From contig NZ_CANMQT010000007.1 in the NCBI RefSeq assembly GCF_947500065.1, forward strand, positions 210,553 through 274,552: a stretch of 64,000 nucleotides of DNA, in the 5' to 3' direction. The stretch comes from an uncultured Aquimarina sp. GTDB taxonomy: Bacteria > Bacteroidota > Bacteroidia > Flavobacteriales > Flavobacteriaceae. Shown here piece after piece: positions 53,618-61,870 of this stretch (its first letter is position 1; the number at the start of each line of letters is the position of its first letter). A program made the position numbers and the translations under genes. The notes beneath the pieces are model-generated. The model made no database searches and was not told the origin of the DNA. It saw nothing but the letters and a program-made list of their open reading frames with translations.

Positions 53618-54907
53618 TTAAAATAATCCTCTGACTCGATTATATAAATTATGCCATTTATATTTTGCTTTTTCACTAAACGTGTTTTTTGGATTATTGA
53701 TTAGAATATCATCACCTAAGCTGACTAATGTTCTGTAAATCCAAATATGATTGACTTTATTTAATTTTGATGAACCTGTATTTCCGATAAAAATATAGCC
53801 TAGTTTGTTAACTGGGTCAAACCACATCATTGTATTGATACAATTATCACCACCATTTAGACCTGTTAATTGATAGGTTATTCCGTATTGATTTCTGTCG
53901 ATCATCCAAAATAAACCACTATTGTCTACTTCTTGATTAGTTACCGAAGAGTTTAGCGTTGGATTTAACATTATTTCATAAGAATGATTAGATAATATTT
54001 TATGGTCCTTTGAAAGTATGGCCCGACAGTATGTAGTTAAATCTTTGATATTGGTCATGATATCTCGAGCAGGATATAATTGTACACCACTGGTTTTAAA
54101 TTCAACAATTGTAGAGTTTTTTTTAGGAACATAGTACTTAGATAGATTACTACTATCTGATTCTTTTTCGAACCAATTTGTGTTTTCCATATGTAGAGGA
54201 TCGAAGATGTATTTATGTGTAAAATCTGAAAATGACATTTCTGATGTATATTCTATAATATACGCTGCTAATCCAGCTCCAATATTCGAATAGTTCCAAT
54301 TTTCACCAGGTTTGTGATTTGTAAAACTTACCATTCCATAATTACCATTAACGAAATAATTTTTAATAAACCTATCTAATGATTTATCCTTTTCTAGTTC
54401 ATTTATGTAGAGAGATTCAACAACTTTTTCATTATAATCCATGGAAGAGGTATGAGTTGCTAAATGTTTTATGGTTATTGGATGATTAGGAAATTTCGGA
54501 TTTACAACCTCGAATGGAAGATATTTGTTAATTGGATCGTCAATATTTAATAATCCCAACTCCTGAGCTTTTAGTAATGATACACCAATAGTCGTTTTTG
54601 AAATAGAGGCAATATATTGAATAGTGTTTGTTGTATAAGGAATATTGTTCTTTATATCAGCATAACCAAAACCATTAGAATATATAACACTATCAGTATT
54701 GAAGACGGACACTGCAAAACCCGCCATTTTTTTTTTATTGTAGAAAGCTTGTAATTTGCCATCAATATTATTCATAGTAGCATTCACTTCATCCTTTGTC
54801 TCATTAAGAATGAAAACAATAAACCCAATACACAATATTATCAATGTCAGAAAAGTATTTTTCGTATATTTTTTTATTTTTCTGTTTATTTTCCTCTTTA
54901 TTACCAT
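53618..54907 (-). CDS. Serine hydrolase of the beta-lactamase/penicillin-binding family
   Basis: 429 residues. One N-terminal membrane segment ('TLIILCIGFIVFIL', about 21-34) anchors it. The catalytic domain has 'AGFAVSVFNTDSVIYSNGFGYAD', SxxK (Ser101-Ile-Ser-Lys104), 'LLTHTSSM'-like 'LATHTSSMDY', YxN (Tyr206-Ser-Asn208), and 'TGLNGGDNCI' at the KTG position. Typical of periplasmic class C-like hydrolases acting on peptides or esters; the substrate is unknown. It lacks the DUF3471-like C-terminal domain often found in relatives. The gene is bracketed by two identical 23-bp repeats. Confidence 0.9.
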   Translation of the reverse strand: MVIKRKINRKIKKYTKNTFLTLIILCIGFIVFILNETKDEVNATMNNIDGKLQAFYNKKKMAGFAVSVFNTDSVIYSNGFGYADIKNNIPYTTNTIQYIASISKTTIGVSLLKAQELGLLNIDDPINKYLPFEVVNPKFPNHPITIKHLATHTSSMDYNEKVVESLYINELEKDKSLDRFIKNYFVNGNYGMVSFTNHKPGENWNYSNIGAGLAAYIIEYTSEMSFSDFTHKYIFDPLHMENTNWFEKESDSSNLSKYYVPKKNSTIVEFKTSGVQLYPARDIMTNIKDLTTYCRAILSKDHKILSNHSYEIMLNPTLNSSVTNQEVDNSGLFWMIDRNQYGITYQLTGLNGGDNCINTMMWFDPVNKLGYIFIGNTGSSKLNKVNHIWIYRTLVSLGDDILINNPKNTFSEKAKYKWHNLYNRVRGLF

Positions 54908-54970
54908 AATATTAGTGTCAAGTAATTTGTATTCTTGGCTTAACTAGGTATTTGCATTTTGGCAATGTAT

Positions 54971-54993
54971 TTATTTCACTTTCTTAGCTTCTT
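54971..54993 (-). repeat. 23-bp direct repeat, copy 2
   Basis: Covers the last coding codons and stop of the DUF4440 gene; identical to 53578-53600 on the other side of the serine hydrolase gene. Confidence 0.7.
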
Positions 54994-55756
54994 CAGCAAT
55001 TTGTCCATTTTCACGAACGATCATTTTAGATATAACTCCTTTTTCACCTTTAGTAAATTCGAAGGTTAACGGACTTTGTTTATGAAAAAATAAAGTTTCG
55101 GTTTGAGGATAAATAAAAGCCTGCATTTTGCCAGCATTTATTTCTAAATGGTTGTCTTTTTTGGTGACAACAACTGTTCCTGTTTGTGGTGCCTGATAGG
55201 TACCTATATATAGATTTAGAGTTTCATCTGATAATGAAATTTCTTTTTTATCTGTATTCTGTGGAGCGGGCTTATGATCGTAACTTAATACTCGGGTCAT
55301 TTTCCATTGTTCATTTTTATGTTGCCAAACATGAGTGAATTTTGCAATCTCGGCAAGCCTTTCTTTTTTACCATTTTCGGAGACATAAAAAACGTGTTCT
55401 CCAGTAATGATGGCTCCATAATTATTAAGAGGATATACGGCTACACTTCCTTTTACGACCTCGCGGCGTACTCTTGGATTTTCTGGATTACACAATCCAT
55501 TTTCTACGCTAGACATCATTTTAGTAAGCCCAGCGGTTAGACCTCCTTTGTCATGATAAAACTCAAAATCTTCTACAAAGAATGTTCTGAATTTATTAAT
55601 GTCACAGCTATTATAGGATTTCCAGAATTCAGTATCTAAAGTAAGGATGGTCGTTGTAAGATCTTTTAGGGCTCCTGATTGTTGCGCATGCGCACTATAT
55701 CCTAAAGACAATGTAATGCATAAGGATACCATTAAAACATGAAGTTTTGATGTCAT
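54971..55756 (-). CDS. Secreted DUF4440 (NTF2-like) protein with DUF3471-like C-terminus
   Basis: 261 residues from the ATG at 55754-55756, which gives signal peptide 'LHVLMVSLCITLSLGYSAHAQ'. The frame is open 29 codons further but those residues do not look like a protein start. Residues about 30-160 are DUF4440 ('LDTEFWKSYNSCDINKFRTFFVEDFEFYHDKGG', 'NYGAIITGEHVFYV', 'FTHVWQHKNEQWKMTRVLSYDHKP'). The last ~85 ('LNLYIGTYQAPQTGTVVVTKKDNHLEINAGKMQAFIYP') resemble the DUF3471 domain usually found on serine hydrolases. The role is unknown; it could be a binding protein. Confidence 0.85.
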   Translation of the reverse strand: MTSKLHVLMVSLCITLSLGYSAHAQQSGALKDLTTTILTLDTEFWKSYNSCDINKFRTFFVEDFEFYHDKGGLTAGLTKMMSSVENGLCNPENPRVRREVVKGSVAVYPLNNYGAIITGEHVFYVSENGKKERLAEIAKFTHVWQHKNEQWKMTRVLSYDHKPAPQNTDKKEISLSDETLNLYIGTYQAPQTGTVVVTKKDNHLEINAGKMQAFIYPQTETLFFHKQSPLTFEFTKGEKGVISKMIVRENGQIAEEAKKVK

Positions 55757-55987
55757 TTTTTTATTTTTTGATTTGCCTTGATCAGACAGATTGATGAATA
55801 TTGATATGATTGATAACCCATCTATAGCATAAGATGGTGGCAATAAATAGAGGGTAATTAATACATAAGAACCTCCCGAAAAGCATAATATCTAAATAAT
55901 TTGTCTGTCAACAATGGGAGCTTTTCAGGTGGTTCTATTTTTGGTTGGTAGTGGTTGGTTGAATTTATTGGTTAGGTGTATGGTTGA

Positions 55988-56707
55988 TTAGTTTCTTCTT
56001 ACGTTTCCTCCAGAATTATCATCTTCGGATACTTTTTGAGGATCTCCGTAGTATACTACATCTGCTCCACTGGTTGCTTTTCCGGTAAATTGATCTTTTG
56101 CATGAATTTTTATATGTGATCCACTGGTTGCTTTTGCTACTGAGACAAGACTTAAAAGCTCATCAGCTCTTATATTCGCTCCACTTGTTGCATTGGCTTT
56201 ATGGTTATTCACTTTTCCTGATAAATTCATAATAGCACCACTGGTTACTGATGTAGTAAGTGATTCTGCTTTTACTTTAAGTTTTATATTAGCACCACTT
56301 GTAGCACTAATTGCAAGGTCCTTTTGAACAACTGCTCCTTGAGAGGTAACTCTGGAACCGCTTGTGGCAGATATTTTTCCTAATTTATTGTATGAAACAT
56401 AGACTGTTTTTTCATCAGCCTGATAAATATTTTTATCAGCAGTGATATAAAGTGTTTCTCCTTCTACATATACCTCTATATACTGATGAAGGTTTTCATT
56501 TGCTTCTATGATTACTTTTCTATCTTTTTTATTGGTTAGCACTACATCTAAGCCTCGACTTGATTTAATGGTTTCAAAGTTTTCATTAATGGTTTTTTCT
56601 TTTCGGATTACTTCTCCTTCACCTCGGATTCCGTCAAAAGCTATATTGCAAGAACAAGATAAAGCGGTAAGGAATAATGCTGCTGTAATTTTGATTAGTG
56701 TGCTCAT
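55988..56707 (-). CDS. GIN-domain (DUF2807) lipoprotein
   Basis: 239 residues with lipobox 'LSCSC'. The mature protein is a DUF2807 repeat fold: 'INENFETIKSSRGLDVVLTNKKDRKVIIEANENLHQYIEVYVEGETLYI', followed by a striking series of 'ATSGAxI / ATSGSxI' turns spaced about 20 residues apart. It is the last gene of the operon that starts at 59968 and lies 45 bases after the PspC gene, with a 26-base repeated motif just ahead of its start. GIN proteins commonly travel with PspC and PadR genes in Bacteroidota, suggesting an envelope function. Confidence 0.92.
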   Translation of the reverse strand: MSTLIKITAALFLTALSCSCNIAFDGIRGEGEVIRKEKTINENFETIKSSRGLDVVLTNKKDRKVIIEANENLHQYIEVYVEGETLYITADKNIYQADEKTVYVSYNKLGKISATSGSRVTSQGAVVQKDLAISATSGANIKLKVKAESLTTSVTSGAIMNLSGKVNNHKANATSGANIRADELLSLVSVAKATSGSHIKIHAKDQFTGKATSGADVVYYGDPQKVSEDDNSGGNVRRN

Positions 56708-56725
56708 AATATTGTTTATTGATTT

Positions 56726-56751
56726 GTTAAACTGTTCGTTTTTTGATTGAT
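56726..56751 (-). repeat. 26-base conserved intergenic motif, copy 1
   Basis: Reads (on +) GTTAAACTGTTC, then G, then TTTTTTGATTGAT. It differs at one base from 58931-58956. It starts 18 bases before the GIN lipoprotein ATG and abuts the PspC stop codon. Confidence 0.75.
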
Positions 56752-56752
56752 A

Positions 56753-58573
56753 TTAATTATCGGTTTTGATTTTTATTCCGTTCTCGTCTATTTTTATATC
56801 TACTTCTTCACTCTTGATTTGTACTCCATCTTCATCGATTTTAAGATTCGCATCCTCATCATCAGAGTTGATTTTGATTTGCACTCCATCTTCATCAATT
56901 TTAAGATTTGTATTATCATCATCAGAGTTGATGTTAATTTTTACTCTGTCTGTATCATTATTTCCATTGTCTTCCCATTCATTGTATTGCCATTCATCTT
57001 TAGGACAATCCTCGCAGATAAATTTACCATCAATCAATTTTAGATATTTTTCTTCTTTACCATCTATGGTTAGATAATCATTGTATTTCCAAGAGTTGTT
57101 ATATCCGGATGTATTATCATCAGCTAATATGGTCATTCCTTCTGGTATGGAAATTATGATTTCAATTTCCTGATCATTGTATTTGTTTGCGTAATCGGTG
57201 ATTGCATATCCATTTAATAATAAGGAGTTACCTTTTACATCATACTCATACTTAATAGCAGCTGCTCTTTCTTTAGCTTCATCGTAACTACTTCCTTCAG
57301 CATTTTTTCTAACCATGATTTTAGGAATAGAATCTTCTTTATTTTCTTTGATGAATACTTCAATATCCTGAATTACGATTACCTTGTTATCGTTTTGATC
57401 TCTTTTTATTTTGAAATCATTTCTATGGTATAGATTTCTTACATATCTACTATTTCCAACCATTTTTATATTTAATGTGTCGCTAGATTGAAGATATAAG
57501 TTTCTAGAATCTTCTATTACTTCAGCATCATATGCTTCTTGAGTAGCCTGACGGATACCTACAATTGCTAGTCCTAATATTGATATGATCCAAACGGCAA
57601 GCAATGCTAGCTTAGCTGGAGTACCTATTGATTTTAGATTATTTATGACAATTTTTAAACCTAAAATGAATAAAAAGAAAAATGGAATACCTACAGCAAA
57701 CATTGTAAGTAAGGATACTAGCCATAATGGTACATTAGGATGATTAACAACATCTATATATTCAGTAAATGGAGTTTCTATAAATCCGAAAGTACCGACA
57801 GTGAATAAACTAATAAATAGGCTAATTAAAGTGATTCCTGATACAATAATAAGTAAGACTCCTATAAATTTTACAAATATCTTCAATACCACTAATAACA
57901 CATCTCCAAGTGCATCGAAAAAACTAGTAGAACCACTTTTTACTTTATCACTGTATTTTTGATAATCTACATCTTTTACCTTATCCGCAACATCATTAAA
58001 TCCTTCCTTGATTTTTTTTTCGATGTTGCTAATGTTTACAGCTTCGCCTTTCATTGCTAAATAGTCCGCTGTACTTTTTGCTTCCGGTACAAAAATCCAA
58101 AATGCGATATAGATAAGGATAAATGCTCCACTAGAAAATACCGTAAAAAGAATCCATGCAATTCTTAACCAAATAGGATCTATTCCAAGATAATGGCTTA
58201 ATCCAGAACTTACACCTCCTACATAAGAATTAGAAGTATCTCTAAATAATTGTTTAGATTTTGGAGTTCCTTGATAAGAAGATTTTGGTTCGTCTTCAAA
58301 AATCTCTTCATCTAATCGATAATCTTCGGGTTGCCCCATAACTTCGATTACTTCATCTACTTCTTTTGTACCGATTACTTGTCTTTCGTCTTTTATTTTT
58401 TCACTGAAAAGCTCTGCTATTCGTGCTTCGATATCAGCGATAATTTCATCTCTACCTTGGGAGTCGGTAAATGAACGTTTTATCGCCTGAATATAGCGCT
58501 GCAGCTTTAAATAAGCGTCTTCATCGATGTGAAAAAATATGCCTGCTAAATTTATATTGACTGTTTTGTTCAT
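56753..58573 (-). CDS. PspC-domain membrane protein with large C-terminal region
   Basis: 606 residues. N-terminal cytoplasmic part ('MNKTVNINLAGIFFHIDEDAYLKLQRYIQAI', then 'EVMGQPEDY') leads to a PspC domain at about 108-170 ('LFRDTSNSYVGGVSSGLSHYLGIDPIWLRIAWILF ... FWIFVPEA'). Further membrane segments lie near 225-345. The last ~210 residues are a soluble, probably periplasmic, part with a highly acidic tail of near-identical 20-residue repeats ('LKIDEDGVQIKINSDDED'). Same architecture as other Bacteroidota PspC proteins. It overlaps the PadR stop codon by 4 bases. Confidence 0.93.
   Translation of the reverse strand: MNKTVNINLAGIFFHIDEDAYLKLQRYIQAIKRSFTDSQGRDEIIADIEARIAELFSEKIKDERQVIGTKEVDEVIEVMGQPEDYRLDEEIFEDEPKSSYQGTPKSKQLFRDTSNSYVGGVSSGLSHYLGIDPIWLRIAWILFTVFSSGAFILIYIAFWIFVPEAKSTADYLAMKGEAVNISNIEKKIKEGFNDVADKVKDVDYQKYSDKVKSGSTSFFDALGDVLLVVLKIFVKFIGVLLIIVSGITLISLFISLFTVGTFGFIETPFTEYIDVVNHPNVPLWLVSLLTMFAVGIPFFFLFILGLKIVINNLKSIGTPAKLALLAVWIISILGLAIVGIRQATQEAYDAEVIEDSRNLYLQSSDTLNIKMVGNSRYVRNLYHRNDFKIKRDQNDNKVIVIQDIEVFIKENKEDSIPKIMVRKNAEGSSYDEAKERAAAIKYEYDVKGNSLLLNGYAITDYANKYNDQEIEIIISIPEGMTILADDNTSGYNNSWKYNDYLTIDGKEEKYLKLIDGKFICEDCPKDEWQYNEWEDNGNNDTDRVKININSDDDNTNLKIDEDGVQIKINSDDEDANLKIDEDGVQIKSEEVDIKIDENGIKIKTDN
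56816..56935 (-). repeat. Tandem 60-bp coding repeat in pspC-like gene
   Basis: Two 60-base units (56816-56875 and 56876-56935) encode near-identical 20-residue repeats; a third, degenerate unit follows toward the 5' side. In frame, so copy-number change would keep the protein in frame. Confidence 0.8.
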
Positions 58574-58911
58574 TTTTGTTTCTTTTTTTGTTTAGTAACT
58601 ATAGTTACCGCATTTTGTAATTCGTCCCAAGTGGTATTTAATTCTTTTAGAAAAAGTTTTCCTGTTTCCGTAAGTCCATAATATTTACGTGGTGGTCCTG
58701 ATGTAGATTCTTCCCAGCGATAACTAAGCAATCCGGCATTCTTAAGCCTTGTTAATAAAGGATATATTGTGCCTTCTACAACTAGCATCTTTGCGTCTTT
58801 AAGGGTCCCTAAAATCTCTGCTACATAAGCGTCGTCATCCCTAAGAATTGAAAGTATGCAATATTCCAGAACACCTTTGCGCATTTGCGCTTTTGTGTTT
58901 TCGATCTTCAT
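58570..58911 (-). CDS. PadR-family transcriptional regulator
   Basis: 113 residues with a winged-helix domain: 'AQMRKGVLEYCILSILRDDDAYVAEILGTL', 'MLVVEGTIYPLLTRLKNAGLLSYRWEESTSGPPRKYYGLTETGKLFLKELNTTWDELQ'. 'GTIYPLLTRL ... GPPRKYYxLT' is the PadR hallmark. It directly precedes and overlaps the PspC gene (4 bases), so it most likely autoregulates the operon. The 26-base motif 19 bases upstream of its start is a candidate binding site. Confidence 0.95.
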   Translation of the reverse strand: MKIENTKAQMRKGVLEYCILSILRDDDAYVAEILGTLKDAKMLVVEGTIYPLLTRLKNAGLLSYRWEESTSGPPRKYYGLTETGKLFLKELNTTWDELQNAVTIVTKQKKKQK

Positions 58912-58930
58912 AAAACTGGTTTTTTAAAAA

Positions 58931-58956
58931 GTTAAACTGTTCATTTTTTGATTGAT
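58931..58956 (-). repeat. 26-base conserved intergenic motif, copy 2
   Basis: Reads (on +) GTTAAACTGTTC, then A, then TTTTTTGATTGAT; 25 of 26 bases identical to 56726-56751. It starts 19 bases before the PadR ATG. A short GATTGAT tandem run extends it to about 58976. Confidence 0.75.
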
Positions 58957-58975
58957 TGATGATTGATTGATGATG

Positions 58976-59509
58976 TTATTTAAATATATATTGATCCGAG
59001 AATACAACTCCAGCAATAAAGACGGATGATAAAAGATAATTGATTAGGTTAAATTTTAAATTGTATCCCTGTTCTTTTGATGTTTTAATTAATAATATTA
59101 GTAATGTAAAACCTACTAATAATGGTAGCATCCAATATCCAAGTCCAAGCCAAGCACTAATACGAGCTTCATCATTAGGATTAAAAATTGATATAATCAT
59201 TGCTAATACTCTAGAGTAAAATGCAAAGAATAAAAATGGATACCAATACTTATTATTCGTTTTTTTGATGAAATAAAATATCACAAAAGCCTGAAGCATT
59301 GTAAATAGTGGTCCAGCAGCGCTAACCAATTGTTGGTGCCAAGCTGATTGGTATTCTCCTTCTAATAAGAATGCAGAATTAAGTGTCATTCCCATTTCGT
59401 ATCCTAAGAGTTTCCCAGTGATGAAGTGAGCCAACTCGTGAAAAAAGAAGGAGGATACCACAGCTATGGCAGTAATTAGAATGTATTTTATGTTGATTGA
59501 TGAGTTCAT
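58976..59509 (-). CDS. M50-like site-2-type metalloprotease membrane protein
   Basis: 177 residues with about five hydrophobic segments. The zinc motif is HELAH (His24, Glu25, His28) in the first membrane segment ('SSFFFHELAHFITGKLLG'), which is the M50/site-2 protease arrangement. A second zinc ligand could be in 'FNPNDEARISAWLGLG', with Asn-Asp in the usual place, but this is not certain. It lies 6 bases after DUF4870 and 64 bases before PadR on the same strand. Alternatively an inactive member of the family. Confidence 0.8.
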   Translation of the reverse strand: MNSSINIKYILITAIAVVSSFFFHELAHFITGKLLGYEMGMTLNSAFLLEGEYQSAWHQQLVSAAGPLFTMLQAFVIFYFIKKTNNKYWYPFLFFAFYSRVLAMIISIFNPNDEARISAWLGLGYWMLPLLVGFTLLILLIKTSKEQGYNLKFNLINYLLSSVFIAGVVFSDQYIFK

Positions 59510-59515
59510 TCTAAA

Positions 59516-59968
59516 TTACTTTATGAATCTGATTGTTAGCGGGTATCTATATAATTCTCCTTTATTTCCTTTTAATGCTGCGGTGATGATAAAAATGATT
59601 TCTAAAAAGAACCCCATTAATGCTAGTACACCTACAAATGAAGCACCTATTAATGTTCTGAATCCTCCATCGGTAGAAAAGTTAATATCTAGCCCATTGT
59701 GATTAAAAACATCGAATAAAGATGCATCACCAAGGATGTTGAACATAAAAAATGGAACAGATATCATTCCTAAAATTATCGTATAAAGCAGTACACTCAA
59801 CTGAAAATTGATAGCTTCTTTACCGTGGTTATCTATAAACTCTGATTTATCCTTATTGGTAGTCCATAATAATATGGGAACTATAAAATTCCCAAATGGA
59901 ATAAAGTATTTTGTAAATACCCCTAAGTGTATAAACGTTGCGATATTTTTGTGGTTGTTATTGGACAT
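59516..59968 (-). CDS. DUF4870 (Tic20-like) membrane protein
   Basis: 150 residues with three or four hydrophobic segments. 'FIHLGVFTKYFIPFGNFIVPILLWTTNKDKSEFIDNHGKEAINFQLSVLLYTIIL' is the DUF4870 signature, including the 'PLLIWLxKKxxxxFVDxHGKEAxNFQ' type core. The function is unknown. It is the first gene of a - strand operon (DUF4870, M50-like, PadR, PspC, GIN lipoprotein) and has a well-matched promoter upstream. Confidence 0.92.
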   Translation of the reverse strand: MSNNNHKNIATFIHLGVFTKYFIPFGNFIVPILLWTTNKDKSEFIDNHGKEAINFQLSVLLYTIILGMISVPFFMFNILGDASLFDVFNHNGLDINFSTDGGFRTLIGASFVGVLALMGFFLEIIFIITAALKGNKGELYRYPLTIRFIK

Positions 59969-59996
59969 TTTTAAAAGTATATAATAGTTTCTTATA

Positions 59997-60029
59997 CAAA
60001 TATATGGCTAAAAGAAGGTATTATGCAAA
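59997..60029 (-). promoter_or_regulatory. Promoter of the DUF4870-PadR-PspC operon
   Basis: On the - strand TTTG (60026-60029), a 21-base spacer, then TATATTTG (59997-60004). Both boxes match the Bacteroidota consensus exactly at proper spacing. The predicted leader is about 22 bases to the ATG at 59968. Confidence 0.7.
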
Positions 60030-60122
60030 ACATAGTACCATATTTTAACATAAATTTATGATTTGATGTTATTTTGTATGTCCATACTTTTTCAATACTT
60101 TAGGGCAACTAAATATTATATT

Positions 60123-60578
60123 ATGAAGATTACTCCTGGAAAGATCAACACCTTTACAATGTTCAAGTTACCTTCTGCGTGGCTTTGTGGGGTTCGTGTA
60201 AAACAAGTCAATGAATCTAGCTGTACAGTAAGTGTTAAGCACAGATGGATGAATCAAAACCCTTTTAATTCTATGTTTTGGGCAGTGCAAGGTATGGCTG
60301 CAGAAATGAGCACAGGAGCAATGGTATCCGGTCAAATTCATGAAAGTGGAAAGAAAATATCCATGTTGGTAGCAAATAACAATGCCACATTTACTAAAAA
60401 AGCAACAGGTAGAATTACGTTCGTATGTAATGATGGACATTTGATTAAAGAAGCCATTCAAAAAACTATTGAAACGGGAGAAGGGCAAACGGTCTGGATG
60501 AAATCTATAGGAACTAATAAAGAAGGCATTGAGGTTTCTACTTTTAATTTTGAATGGACTATTAAGTTAAAAAGTTAA
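60123..60578 (+). CDS. DUF4442 hotdog-fold protein
   Basis: 151 residues from the ATG at 60123; an ATG at 60063 keeps the frame open but adds 20 residues unlike the family. 'FKLPSAWLCGVRVKQVNESSCTVSVKHRWMNQNPFNSMFWAVQGMAAEMSTGAMV' is the DUF4442 hotdog pattern, related to acyl-CoA thioesterases. The rest ('ATFTKKATGRITFVCNDGHLIKEAIQKTIETGEGQTVWMKSIG') completes the fold. A thioesterase-like activity is possible, not shown. Confidence 0.88.
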   Translation: MKITPGKINTFTMFKLPSAWLCGVRVKQVNESSCTVSVKHRWMNQNPFNSMFWAVQGMAAEMSTGAMVSGQIHESGKKISMLVANNNATFTKKATGRITFVCNDGHLIKEAIQKTIETGEGQTVWMKSIGTNKEGIEVSTFNFEWTIKLKS

Positions 60579-60703
60579 CAAGTTTTAGATTTTGGGAGCA
60601 TTGAAAAATTTGGTTTACGAAAAATGAATATGTAACATTTTGAAAAAACTTATTACTTATATATTGAAATATTCATTAATCAATAAAAATAAATAGTAAA
60701 ATC

Positions 60704-61504
60704 ATGACAGCACACGAAATAGACTACACCATTTATGGGGAAGAAATGCAATATGTAGAAATAGAATTGGATCCTCAAGAAGGAGTAATAGCTGAGGCGG
60801 GAAGTTTTATGATGATGGATGATGGCATCAAGATGGATACCATTTTTGGAGATGGCTCTCAGAAAGATCAAGGGTTTATGGGAAAGGTTTTTGGAGCCGG
60901 AAAACGTTTACTTACTGGAGAGAGTTTATTTATGACAGCTTTTTATAACGAGGTTATTGGAAAAAAGAAAGTAAGTTTTGCTTCTCCATATCCTGGAAAA
61001 ATTATTCCTATCGATTTAAGGGAATATGGAGGTAAGTTTGTTTGTCAGAAAGATGCTTTTCTTTGTGCAGCAAAGGGAGTATCTATCGGTATTGAGTTTT
61101 CCAAAAAATTGGGTAGAGGCTTGTTTGGAGGAGAAGGGTTTATCATGCAAAAACTAGAGGGAGATGGAATGGCATTTGTGCATGCAGGTGGAACCACCGC
61201 AAGAAAAGAATTAAAGCTTGGTGAGAAATTAAAGATAGATACTGGGTGTATAATAGGTTTCTCTAAGGGAGTTAATTATGATATTGAGTTTGTAGGAGGT
61301 ATAAAAAATACCATTTTTGGAGGAGAAGGATTATTTTTTGCAAATCTAACAGGACCAGGAGTGGTGTATATACAATCTTTGCCTTTTAGTAGATTAGCAA
61401 ATAGAGTTTTAGCATTGGCTCCTAGAGCAGGAGGTAAAAGTAGAGGAGAAGGTAGTATTTTAGGTGGTTTGGGAGATCTTTTGGATGGCGATAATAATTT
61501 TTAA
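60704..61504 (+). CDS. TIGR00266/AIM24-family protein
   Basis: 266 residues. 'MTAHEIDYTIYGEEMQYVEIELDPQEGVIAEAGSFMMMDDGIKMDTIFGD', 'LLTGESLFMTAFYNE', 'PYPGKIIPIDL', 'IDTGCIIGFSKGVNYDIEFVGGIKNTIFGGEGLFFANLTGPGVVYIQSLP' match the AIM24/TIGR00266 family. The bacterial function is unknown; the mitochondrial relative AIM24 affects inner-membrane architecture. It follows the DUF4442 gene by 125 bases on the same strand. Confidence 0.93.
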   Translation: MTAHEIDYTIYGEEMQYVEIELDPQEGVIAEAGSFMMMDDGIKMDTIFGDGSQKDQGFMGKVFGAGKRLLTGESLFMTAFYNEVIGKKKVSFASPYPGKIIPIDLREYGGKFVCQKDAFLCAAKGVSIGIEFSKKLGRGLFGGEGFIMQKLEGDGMAFVHAGGTTARKELKLGEKLKIDTGCIIGFSKGVNYDIEFVGGIKNTIFGGEGLFFANLTGPGVVYIQSLPFSRLANRVLALAPRAGGKSRGEGSILGGLGDLLDGDNNF

Positions 61505-61638
61505 TAAAGTTAAATAAGGGTTAAAGAGTAATATTTTAGTTTTATTTGACTATATTAGACATAACAACTTTAAAAAACTGTAAGTATAATCCTACAACTA
61601 CTTGTTTTAAACCTAACATTTTAAACCCCTATTAATTT

Positions 61639-61836
61639 ATGGCGAGAGCAATGTTTGATTACACTAAAACTGTACTAAAAAAAGTTAGTTTTGATGTAAA
61701 TCTATTTACAAAGGAAGTGATTAAAGCACTAAACAGATTACTCCCTCATGAGATTGAAGAATTAAAACTTTGGATTCAATCTTTAGCACTAAACAAACCA
61801 GAGTTAGAACCTTGTTTAATTTATTTAAAATCATAA
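61639..61836 (+). CDS. Small conserved-type protein, 65 residues
   Basis: 'MARAMFDYTKTVLKKVSFDVNLFTKEVIKALNRLLPHEIEELKLWIQSL' reads as a basic, helical small protein with normal codon use and a terminator immediately after it. Similar short proteins are common next to unrelated genes in Flavobacteriia, from memory. No function is known. The terminator overlaps the end of the oxyR gene on the other strand. Confidence 0.75.
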   Translation: MARAMFDYTKTVLKKVSFDVNLFTKEVIKALNRLLPHEIEELKLWIQSLALNKPELEPCLIYLKS

Positions 61837-61841
61837 AAAAT

Positions 61842-61870
61842 AAAAGCGACTTTTTAGTCGCTTTTTATTT
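61842..61870. terminator. Bidirectional terminator between small protein gene and oxyR
   Basis: Perfect 10-bp stem AAAAGCGACT / AGTCGCTTTT with a TTTT loop; T-rich on both exits. It covers the last codons and the stop of oxyR, whose stop codon begins at 61854. Confidence 0.85.

Noticed and set aside
41698..54907. Two serine hydrolases read as antibiotic-resistance beta-lactamases
   Set aside because: They have SxxK and YxN motifs but belong to the broad peptidase/esterase-like group with membrane anchors or fusions; nothing in the sequence shows beta-lactam hydrolysis.
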